Source: a bacterium (GTDB taxonomy: Bacteria; SZUA-182). Taken from it: a stretch of 5,171 nt of DNA. The DNA lies in assembly GCA_003230635.1 (NCBI GenBank), contig QIFF01000008.1:1-5171 (forward strand), written 5' to 3'. Positions 1 to 4,526 of this stretch are shown one piece after another; position 1 is the stretch's first letter; each line of letters opens with the position of its first letter. Both the position numbers and the translations under genes were made by a program. The notes under the pieces are model-generated. The model saw nothing but the letters and a program-made list of their open reading frames with translations, searched no databases and had not been told where the DNA came from.

Positions 1-693
1 GAGTCCCAGGACTGGGCGCAGATGCTGCTGCGTATGTTTTTGAGGTGGGCGGAAAGAAGGGGGTACTCCGCCAAAATCGTGGATCTTTTGCCCGGTGATG
101 AGGCGGGCATTAAAAACGTCACCCTAACGGTCAGCGGGGAGTATGCCTATGGCTATTTGAAGGGTGAATCCGGGGTGCACCGCCTGGTGCGCATTTCCCC
201 CTTTGACGCCAATAAGCGCCGGCACACCTCTTTTGCCTCGGTCTTTGTTTATCCGGAAATAGACGAGGATGTTGAAGTTGATATCAACCCCAAGGAGTTG
301 CGCATTGATACCTATCGCTCCCAGGGGGCGGGGGGGCAGCATGTCAATGTCACTGATTCGGCAGTGCGGATTACCCACCTGCCCACTAGGATTGTAGTGC
401 AGTGCCAGAACGAACGCTCCCAGCATCAGAACAAGGAAGTAGCCATGAAAATCCTGCGCGCCCGTTTGTACGAGCACTACCAGCAGGAGCAGCAGAGTGT
501 GGTTCAAAAATTGCATGATGGGAAGAAGGAGATTACCTGGGGGAGCCAGATCCGCTCCTATGTTTTTCAGCCTTATCAAATGGTGAAAGACCATCGCACT
601 AATCTGGAAGTGGGTAATGTAAGCGCAGTCATGGACGGTAGTATTGACCCCTTTATTGAGGCCTTCTTGGCCTGGCAAAAGGAAAAGCTATGA
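1..693 (+). CDS. prfB: Peptide chain release factor 2 (RF2), 5'-truncated by the window edge
   Basis: Class I release factor that recognises UGA and UAA in the ribosomal A site and triggers peptidyl-tRNA hydrolysis in the cytoplasm. The frame is open from base 1 (Glu-Ser-Gln-Asp-Trp, a conserved RF2 stretch) to the TGA at 691-693, giving 230 codons; the N-terminal third and any programmed frameshift site lie outside the window. Seen directly: the SPF tripeptide at 196-204, which marks RF2 rather than RF1; the peptidyl-transferase-centre motif GAGGQ with GGQ at 331-339; then [12 protein letters not shown] and the C-terminal WGSQIRSYV block. One oddity: the normally conserved Pro-Thr-Gly after the GGQ region reads Pro-Thr-Arg (AGG at 388-390). 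The stop overlaps the next start as ATGA, so the TPR lipoprotein gene is probably co-transcribed and translationally coupled. Confidence 0.97.
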   Translation, partial: ESQDWAQMLLRMFLRWAERRGYSAKIVDLLPGDEAGIKNVTLTVSGEYAYGYLKGESGVHRLVRISPFDANKRRHTSFASVFVYPEIDEDVEVDINPKELRIDTYRSQGAGGQHVNVTDSAVRITHLPTRIVVQCQNERSQHQNKEVAMKILRARLYEHYQQEQQSVVQKLHDGKKEITWGSQIRSYVFQPYQMVKDHRTNLEVGNVSAVMDGSIDPFIEAFLAWQKEKL

Positions 694-896
694 GCAAAAA
701 CCTCAGCACTCATTCCGCTTTGCGGCGGCTGGGTTTCAGGCTGGCAACGGTAATCCTTGTCCTTAGCTGCCTGTGGGGCTGCGCCAAACAAGATGATAGT
801 TTTAAAAAAAGCCGCCAGCGCTTTCAGAGTGGCCTGGAGAAGTTTAAGCAGCTAAACATGTCCGAGGCTGTGAAGGAATTCAGCTATTTATCTTGA
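690..896 (+). CDS. N-terminal fragment of the frameshifted TPR lipoprotein
   Basis: This 68-codon open frame carries the lipoprotein signal (Cys31 in Leu-Trp-Gly-Cys) and the first helical stretch of a TPR (residues 41-64, ending EAVKEF). The natural continuation of the TPR is found only in the next frame, so this is not an independent small gene even though a gene caller may report it. If translated as it stands it would give a small secreted lipopeptide without a complete TPR domain. The stop lies in the context TCT TGA C. Confidence 0.7.
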   Translation: MSKNLSTHSALRRLGFRLATVILVLSCLWGCAKQDDSFKKSRQRFQSGLEKFKQLNMSEAVKEFSYLS

Positions 897-1020
897 CCCG
901 GGATTTGATGAAGCCCATTATTATCTGGCGCGGACTTATCAGAAGATTGGCAGTCTGGATGAGGCAGCGCGTTATTTTAAGCTGTATTTAAAGTTCAATC
1001 CCGAGCATACGGATACGCAT

Positions 1021-2616
1021 TTGCAGTTGGCGCGTATCTATCATCGCAAGGGGCAAGATATTGAGACCCTGGAGGAGGGGAAATATTTACTGGATAAGTT
1101 ACCCCCTGATGAGGCGGCAGTGGTGGAGGTGCACGAGATTCTGGGGGATGTTTATCTGAAGGTTAAAAGGGATTACGAAGCAGCAGCCTATCATTACCGC
1201 CAGGTTATGGAAGCCGACCCCCAAAGGCCGGGTGTATATTTAGCCTTTGCCCAGATTTATCTGGTTCAGGAAGATCAGGAGAGCGCAATTCGCATGCTGA
1301 AACGGGTAATCAGCCTGGAGCCAAATAATAAAGAAGCGCGTAAATATTTGATCATTATATATCGCAAAATAGGCAAACTGGATGAGCTGGTAAAACTTTA
1401 TCAGGAGAGGCTGGAGCAAACACCCGCAAAAGAGGTACGCCTCATCGCCGACATCCACAGTGAGTTGGCCCAAATCTATTGGGGCCAAGGTAAGACCGAA
1501 GCCGCCAGGGAAGAGGCCCTCAAGACCCTGGAAGCTGATTCAACTGACTCCCACGCCCGGGAGATTTTGGCCAAGGGTTATTTGCGGGCCAAGCAATATG
1601 AACAGGCGCTGCAGGAATTGGAAATCCTATACAAGTATGAATACAAGCTGGAAGAGACCTTAATCGCTCTGGCCATGACCTATCGCCGGCTAAACCGCAT
1701 TACAAAAGCGCTTGATACCTATGAAAACCTGGTTTTTGTGCGACCGGATAATTTTGAAGCCCAATATTATCTGATTCTGCTCTGCCTGCAAACCAAGCGA
1801 TGGGACCGCGCCATCCGGGGCGCCAATGACCTCCTAACCAGATTTTACGACTTCTCACCGGCTTATCTTTTCTTAGGGCGGGCTTATATGTTCAAGGGAG
1901 ACTGGGGTCAGGTAATTAAGAACACAGAGCTGTTTCTCATACCGGCAACTGAAAGGAAGGGCAGACGGGAACGCCAGTTTTATGAGCTTGCCTATCCTCA
2001 CCTGCTGCCCCCCAAGGAATTTCTGGAACGTGACCAGCAAAAAAGGGTCATAGAAGGGCATTATCTGCTGGGGCTGGCCTTTTTGGGCAAACAGCGTTTG
2101 CCGGAAGCCCTGCGGGAATTTAACCAGGTGAGCCGGCAACTAGCTACCTTGGGGGATGTCTATCTGAATAAGGCCATTATTTATCACCTGCAGGGCGATC
2201 TTGAGCAAGCCATTCTTAATTGCCAACTGGCTTCCCAACAGGTGCAGGTAAATAAAGAACTGCTGGATTTCATCCTGGCTAATATCTATACCAGCCAGGG
2301 TGATTTAAGCCAGGCCAGCCGACACCTCAAGCAGGCCGAGGGCTTGATTTACGGTTTTAGCCTCAAGAAAATGGATATTACTAAGACTGTGAGTGTTAAG
2401 ACTCCCCTGTCTCTGGCCCATCTTAGCCTGGGGGTGGTTTATCTCCTGAACAGCTGGAAAGAAAAGGCCAAACCCGAATTTGAAAAAGTGCTGACAGGCA
2501 ACCCGGATAATCCCCTGGCCAAGTACTTGAACAACGAACTCTACCAGCTAATGAGCAAACACTATTACAAATCCGCCCACCTGGCAAGGGTAATTGACCA
2601 GATTTACCAGGAGTGA
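1021..2616 (+). CDS. C-terminal TPR fragment of the frameshifted lipoprotein
   Basis: Long open frame of TPR units. The nominal TTG start at 1021 is only the first available initiator; homologous TPR coding is already evident from about 877 in this frame, so the start is artificial and no Shine-Dalgarno sequence precedes it. Counting from 1021, TPR-like units lie near residues 36-69, 70-104, 105-135, 144-175, 176-208, 209-244, 245-278, 279-309, 345-375, 378-410, 411-442 and 464-500. Helix A positions show Gly/Ala-x-x-Tyr and helix B ends in Asp-Pro or Glu-Pro turns. A non-TPR insert rich in basic residues lies near 310-343. There is no signal peptide, transmembrane segment or enzymatic motif in this part. 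Its role is protein-protein interaction; the specific partner is not recognisable. Confidence 0.8.
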   Translation: MQLARIYHRKGQDIETLEEGKYLLDKLPPDEAAVVEVHEILGDVYLKVKRDYEAAAYHYRQVMEADPQRPGVYLAFAQIYLVQEDQESAIRMLKRVISLEPNNKEARKYLIIIYRKIGKLDELVKLYQERLEQTPAKEVRLIADIHSELAQIYWGQGKTEAAREEALKTLEADSTDSHAREILAKGYLRAKQYEQALQELEILYKYEYKLEETLIALAMTYRRLNRITKALDTYENLVFVRPDNFEAQYYLILLCLQTKRWDRAIRGANDLLTRFYDFSPAYLFLGRAYMFKGDWGQVIKNTELFLIPATERKGRRERQFYELAYPHLLPPKEFLERDQQKRVIEGHYLLGLAFLGKQRLPEALREFNQVSRQLATLGDVYLNKAIIYHLQGDLEQAILNCQLASQQVQVNKELLDFILANIYTSQGDLSQASRHLKQAEGLIYGFSLKKMDITKTVSVKTPLSLAHLSLGVVYLLNSWKEKAKPEFEKVLTGNPDNPLAKYLNNELYQLMSKHYYKSAHLARVIDQIYQE

Positions 2617-2631
2617 TGTTTGTGGTATAAT
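2603..2631 (+). promoter_or_regulatory. Candidate sigma70 promoter with consensus extended -10
   Basis: TGGTATAAT at 2623-2631 is a full match to the extended -10 (TGnTATAAT). A weak -35 TTTACC (2603-2608, 4 of 6) lies 17 bp upstream and inside the end of the TPR gene. It sits 7 bp after that gene's stop and faces the accessory block, so it could drive the gene at 2995 and those beyond, with a start point near 2638. This is a sequence match only. Confidence 0.5.
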
Positions 2632-2632
2632 T

Positions 2633-2660
2633 ACAGGAATTTTGACAGGATTAACAGGAT
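2633..2660 (+). repeat. Short direct repeats of ACAGGA(T/A)T
   Basis: ACAGGA occurs at 2633, 2645 and 2654, spaced 12 and 9 bp apart, in an AT-rich context. Tracts of the type GACAGGATTAACAGGATTT recur between genes in many environmental bacterial genomes; that statement is from general knowledge. No coding frame here is convincing. Confidence 0.5.
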
Positions 2661-2670
2661 TTTTTATCTT
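2642..2670 (+). promoter_or_regulatory. Second promoter-like match: TTGACA, 17 bp, TATCTT
   Basis: TTGACA at 2642-2647 is a full -35 match and TATCTT at 2665-2670 matches the -10 at 4 of 6 bases, with ideal 17-bp spacing. However, the -35 lies inside an ACAGGA repeat tract that looks like a dispersed repeat, so the match may be incidental. The candidate at 2603-2631 is the stronger of the two. Confidence 0.3.
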
Positions 2671-2692
2671 GATATTTTTATCCTTTGCCGTT

Positions 2693-2718
2693 GCGTCGGG
2701 AAATTGTTTTCCCGACGC
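2693..2718. repeat. Perfect 11-bp palindrome, 4-nt loop
   Basis: GCGTCGGGAAA (2693-2703) pairs perfectly with TTTCCCGACGC (2708-2718) around the loop TTGT. No T-run follows on either strand, so it is not a standard intrinsic terminator. It is the first of a series of consecutive palindromes in this gap. Confidence 0.8.
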
Positions 2719-2723
2719 CCTGC

Positions 2724-2749
2724 GTATCGGGATTACAAAATCCCCATAC
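2724..2749. repeat. 11-bp palindrome with one mismatch
   Basis: GTATCGGGATT (2724-2734) pairs with AATCCCCATAC (2739-2749) around ACAA with a single C/C mismatch. It begins 6 bp after the previous palindrome. Confidence 0.65.
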
Positions 2750-2781
2750 AACAAGGGAAAAGGTCTACGCGACCCCTTGTT
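2750..2781. repeat. Interrupted palindrome AACAAGGG / CCCTTGTT
   Basis: AACAAGGG (2750-2757) is the exact reverse complement of CCCTTGTT (2774-2781). The interior contains a smaller hairpin, GGTC (2762-2765) with GACC (2771-2774), which competes for one base with the outer stem. It directly abuts the palindromes on either side. Confidence 0.6.
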
Positions 2782-2782
2782 G

Positions 2783-2808
2783 GTTTCGGCCTGGGGACAG
2801 GCCGAAAC
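2783..2808. repeat. Perfect 11-bp palindrome with GGGA loop
   Basis: GTTTCGGCCTG (2783-2793) pairs perfectly with CAGGCCGAAAC (2798-2808) around a GNRA-type GGGA loop. ATCGATGCG follows instead of a T-run, so a terminator role is unlikely. Confidence 0.8.
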
Positions 2809-2830
2809 ATCGATGCGCGGGTTTTTGTAG

Positions 2831-2851
2831 GGGCGGGTCTTGTGCCCGCCC
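2831..2851. repeat. GGGCGGG / CCCGCCC palindrome
   Basis: GGGCGGG (2831-2837) pairs with CCCGCCC (2845-2851) across a 7-nt loop. The surrounding GTAGGGGCGGGTCTTGTGCC type is a familiar intergenic repeat in many environmental genomes (general knowledge, not checked here). Confidence 0.65.
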
Positions 2852-2858
2852 GCTGTTT

Positions 2859-2881
2859 CCCTCTCCCCACCGGGGAGAGGG
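2859..2881. repeat. CCCTCTCCCC / GGGGAGAGGG palindrome
   Basis: A perfect 10-bp stem (2859-2868 with 2872-2881) has a 3-nt loop and is followed by CCAGGGTGAGGGGG. This is the form of a widespread REP-like intergenic repeat of proteobacterial genomes. Confidence 0.75.
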
Positions 2882-2899
2882 CCAGGGTGAGGGGGAAGT

Positions 2900-2950
2900 G
2901 TAGGAGCGGCATCCCTGCCGCGATTAATCGTGGCTGGAAGCCACTCCTAC
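2900..2950. repeat. Three-way-junction (cruciform) repeat, GTAGGAG ends
   Basis: The outer stem is GTAGGAG (2900-2906) with CTCCTAC (2944-2950). Inside it are two arms: GCGGC/GCCGC around ATCCCT (2906-2921) and GTGGC/GCCAC around TGGAA (2930-2944). The self-complementary linker GATTAATC (2922-2929) joins them. The end bases of the arms and outer stem can pair in more than one way. The double-arm design suggests a dispersed palindromic unit, not a terminator. Confidence 0.75.
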
Positions 2951-2968
2951 ACCAACACTAAACCGGCA

Positions 2969-2983
2969 CCGGGCGCTGCCCGG
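2969..2983 (+). repeat. Small hairpin next to the ribosome binding site of the gene at 2995
   Basis: CCGGGC (2969-2974) pairs with GCCCGG (2978-2983) around GCT. It ends one base before GGGAG (2985-2989), the Shine-Dalgarno sequence, which lies five bases from the ATG at 2995. A stable hairpin this close could affect ribosome access; that is inference. Confidence 0.5.
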
Positions 2984-2994
2984 CGGGAGCTAAG

Positions 2995-4020
2995 ATGAAC
3001 AGGAAATGGGGCATAGTCTTGCTGGTGCTGCTGGCGAGCTTGCTTTTAGCCAGTCCAAACACTAAGGCTGCCGAAAAAGCAAATAATATTGACCCTGAAA
3101 TACAACTTGAAATTGAGCGGCGGATTAATGAGAGAAGTTTAGAAGATTATAAAAAGATTGATGATAGATTTGGTGATTATAAATGGTTTGGCATGCTCAT
3201 TGTTGTTCTTCTGGGTGCTTTAGGCTCTGCTTTAATTAAGGAAACAGTAACCCGAAGGGTTGATTCAAGGATAAATGAGGTTGTGGAGAAGTTAAAGCCG
3301 GAGGAGAAAATACAAAATAGAATAGATGAGCTATATAAAACAATAGAATCACATAAACAAGATATTGAGCGATTAAAACAAAGAGCTGAAAAAGAACTCC
3401 AGTTAAAAATTGAGGAAATAAAAAATATCAGGCCGGAGGAAATGACGCCGGAACAAAAGGGGGTAGTAGAGGAACTCGTTGAAGAGATAGAGGAAAAACC
3501 GGAAGAAGAATACTCTGCTGATGACTACTTTATGCGGGGATTTCAAGCTCGAATGGCGGGGAAATTTGAAGATGCGATCAAATATTATCAGAAAGCTATC
3601 AGACTAACACCTACTCCTAATGCCTATTATAATCTAGGCATTTCATATTTTGACATTGGCGAATATGACCAAGCTATAGAAGCTACGGAAAAAGCTATCC
3701 AACTAAAACCTGATTTCTCGTCTGCCTATTATAGCCTTGGGTGGGCATATGGTAAGATGGGCAAATATAACCAGGCCATAGAAGCCTATCAGAAAGCCAT
3801 CCAACTAAAACCTGATTTCCTAAAAGCCTATTATAATCTAGTCTGCACCTATTCCCTCAAAAAAGACAAAAACACCGCCATCAAGTATCTAGAGCTAGCC
3901 ATAGATAAGGGCTATAGTAAGCTCAAACATATTGAAGAAGACGGCGACCTTGACTTTATTAGGAAGACGACGGAATATAAGCGGATAATAAAGAAGTTAA
4001 AGGATAAGTTGCAACGATAA
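2995..4020 (+). CDS. Membrane-anchored coiled-coil protein with C-terminal TPR domain
   Basis: A 341-residue protein of no named family. Residues 1-25 look like a cleavable signal peptide (basic start, Leu/Val-rich core, Ala before position 26). A second hydrophobic segment at about 64-82 probably spans the membrane. Residues 85-170 are highly charged and helical with coiled-coil character, including Glu-rich runs near 158-172. TPR units follow at about 176-208, 209-242, 243-276 and 277-305, ending in a GYSKLKHIEEDGDLDFIR segment common at the end of soluble TPR domains. GGGAG at 2985-2989 supports the ATG. The role is inferred to be a membrane-tethered scaffold or sensor; no catalytic motif is visible. 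Base composition is much more AT-rich than in prfB or hisH (row 3301-3360 has 15 G/C of 60). It may once have formed an operon with the MNT/HEPN pair downstream. Confidence 0.9.
   Translation: MNRKWGIVLLVLLASLLLASPNTKAAEKANNIDPEIQLEIERRINERSLEDYKKIDDRFGDYKWFGMLIVVLLGALGSALIKETVTRRVDSRINEVVEKLKPEEKIQNRIDELYKTIESHKQDIERLKQRAEKELQLKIEEIKNIRPEEMTPEQKGVVEELVEEIEEKPEEEYSADDYFMRGFQARMAGKFEDAIKYYQKAIRLTPTPNAYYNLGISYFDIGEYDQAIEATEKAIQLKPDFSSAYYSLGWAYGKMGKYNQAIEAYQKAIQLKPDFLKAYYNLVCTYSLKKDKNTAIKYLELAIDKGYSKLKHIEEDGDLDFIRKTTEYKRIIKKLKDKLQR
3622..3840 (+). repeat. 102-bp-period internal DNA repeat inside the TPR region
   Basis: GCCTATTATAATCTA occurs at 3622-3636 and again at 3826-3840, with a close variant at 3724-3738. 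A second 27-bp block at 3691-3717 recurs at 3793-3819 with one difference. All offsets are multiples of 102 bp, which is 34 codons or one TPR unit. Near-identity at the nucleotide level, including silent positions, points to recent unit duplication or gene conversion. Confidence 0.8.
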
Positions 4021-4029
4021 ATTCAAATG
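4006..4029 (+). repeat. Left 24-bp direct repeat flanking the inserted element
   Basis: AAGTTGC (4006-4012), a divergent 7-nt block, then AATTCAAATG (4020-4029). It aligns base for base with 4173-4196: 7 of 7, 1 of 7, and 10 of 10 matches. In the reading frame of the upstream TPR gene it encodes Lys-Leu-Gln-Arg-stop. Confidence 0.7.
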
Positions 4030-4172
4030 TCGTTGCGAGGAGGCGCAGCCGACGAAGCAATCTCAGGAGTAGGGCGTTTACGCCCGTGGAAACGAAGCAA
4101 CTACTCACGGGGCTAAAGCCCCTACTCCCGATATTTTCAAATAACAGATTGCTTCGCTTTGCTCGCAATGAC
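4030..4172. mobile_element. 143-bp MITE-like inverted-repeat element, no coding capacity
   Basis: Terminal arms GTCGTTGCGAGG (4029-4040) and GCTCGCAATGAC (4161-4172) are complementary except at two positions. Subterminal CGAAGCAATCT (4053-4063) and AGATTGCTTCG (4146-4156) match exactly. Elements of the type CATTGCGAGG...GAAGCAATC are widespread dispersed palindromes in several bacterial phyla (general knowledge). The element lies exactly between two copies of a 24-bp imperfect direct repeat, as expected of an insertion with target duplication. It contains no open frame of its own and would have to be moved in trans, if it is mobile at all. A second palindromic unit is nested at 4066-4128. Confidence 0.65.
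4066..4128. repeat. Nested double-arm palindrome inside the element
   Basis: The outer stem is GGAGTAGGG (4066-4074) with CCCTACTCC (4120-4128). The two internal hairpins are GGGCG/CGCCC around TTTA (4072-4085) and GGGGC/GCCCC around TAAA (4109-4122). Some bases are shared between the alternative pairings. The layout of one outer stem with two GC-rich arms mirrors the repeat at 2900-2950. The linker holds ACGAAGCAA (4092-4100), also present at 4052-4060 of the enclosing element. Confidence 0.65.
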
Positions 4173-4196
4173 AAGTTGCGGAAGTGAATTCAAATG
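4173..4196 (+). repeat. Right 24-bp direct repeat, containing the MNT start region
   Basis: Partner of 4006-4029. It contains GGAAG (4180-4184), nine bases before the ATG at 4194, which is the best Shine-Dalgarno candidate for the nucleotidyltransferase gene. In the frame of the upstream TPR gene it would read Lys-Leu-Arg-Lys-stop, so it looks like a second copy of that gene's end plus the intergenic junction. Confidence 0.7.
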
Positions 4197-4526
4197 CAAT
4201 TCTTAACCCCAAAAGAAAAAGCAGCTATCCTTGAGTTTAAGTCCCGGCTGAAAACTGTCCTGAAGGGTAATTTGGTCAAGCTAGAACTGTTTGGTTCAAA
4301 GGCCAGCGGGGCGTTTGACAGGGATTCCGATTTAGATGTATTTGTGCTGGTAAGCAAGTTGAGTTTGGATTTAATCAACAAAATAGCTGAAATATCATTG
4401 CAGATTGATTTAAAGTATGATGTCCTGCTATCGCCATTAGTTTATGATGAGTATGAATTTGAGCAGAATAAAAGGTTAGGCTCACCGATAGTAGGCGAAC
4501 TGGATACAAAGGGAGTTTTGCTGTGA
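4194..4526 (+). CDS. MNT-type minimal nucleotidyltransferase (putative antitoxin)
   Basis: A 110-residue protein with the nucleotidyltransferase signature Leu-Phe-Gly-Ser-Lys-Ala-Ser-Gly at residues 32-39, followed by SDLDVFV with metal-binding Asp46 and Asp48. Asp76 in KYDVLLSP is the probable third carboxylate. All expected catalytic residues are present, so the enzyme is probably active. MNT proteins paired with HEPN proteins act as antitoxins; in the studied HepT/MntA case the MNT partner adds AMP to a tyrosine of the HEPN toxin. The ATG is supported by GGAAG at 4180-4184. The gene overlaps the HEPN start by four bases (GTGA), which indicates coupled synthesis. Its composition is AT-rich (20 G/C of 60 in row 4381-4440). 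The start codon lies inside the right direct repeat of the upstream element. The nucleotide donor and target are inferred, not shown. Confidence 0.9.
   Translation: MQFLTPKEKAAILEFKSRLKTVLKGNLVKLELFGSKASGAFDRDSDLDVFVLVSKLSLDLINKIAEISLQIDLKYDVLLSPLVYDEYEFEQNKRLGSPIVGELDTKGVLL
4511..4515 (+). promoter_or_regulatory. Ribosome binding site deciding the GTG start of the HEPN gene
   Basis: GGGAG lies seven bases before the GTG at 4523. The nearby ATG at 4527 is out of frame, and GTG gives the 4-base overlap with the MNT stop, so GTG is the preferred start. Confidence 0.65.

Larger units (their letters stand above)
690..2616 (+). pseudogene. TPR-repeat lipoprotein gene broken by a frameshift near 877-896
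   Basis: One gene read in two frames. The start ATG at 690 overlaps the prfB stop and has AAGGA (679-683) six bases upstream. Residues 1-31 form a lipoprotein-type signal: basic start, hydrophobic core, then Leu-Trp-Gly-Cys with Cys31 as the likely lipidated residue; Ala follows it, so outer-membrane sorting is expected. TPR helices begin near residue 41, then the frame stops at 894-896. From about 877 the +1 frame continues the same TPR ([17 protein letters not shown]) and stays open to the TGA at 2614-2616, with roughly a dozen TPR units. TPR lipoproteins of this sort serve as assembly scaffolds for envelope machines such as pili or export systems; the partner cannot be named here. This could be a true pseudogene, a sequencing or assembly error, or, less likely, recoding. 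The product call is firm; the status is uncertain. Confidence 0.8.

Noticed and set aside
124..678. 184-codon open frame on the minus strand under prfB
   Set aside because: It is the antisense shadow of a clear RF2 coding frame and has no recognisable domain.
2783..2830. Hairpin followed later by GTTTTTG as an intrinsic terminator
   Set aside because: The T-run begins more than 12 bases after the 2783-2808 stem and is only five T long, so the geometry is wrong.
2594..2961. Three overlapping open frames of 72-113 codons across the 2617-2994 gap
   Set aside because: They run through palindromic repeats, have no family resemblance, and their composition follows the repeats. They are open by chance.
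2693..2983. CRISPR array
   Set aside because: The palindromes differ from one another in sequence and there are no equal spacers between identical repeats.
4030..4172. Classical insertion sequence with transposase
   Set aside because: Only 143 bp and without a coding frame; at most a non-autonomous, MITE-like unit.
3959..4174. 71-codon minus-strand open frame over the TPR gene end and the element
   Set aside because: It overlaps a confident gene end and the palindromic element, with no supporting start signal or domain.
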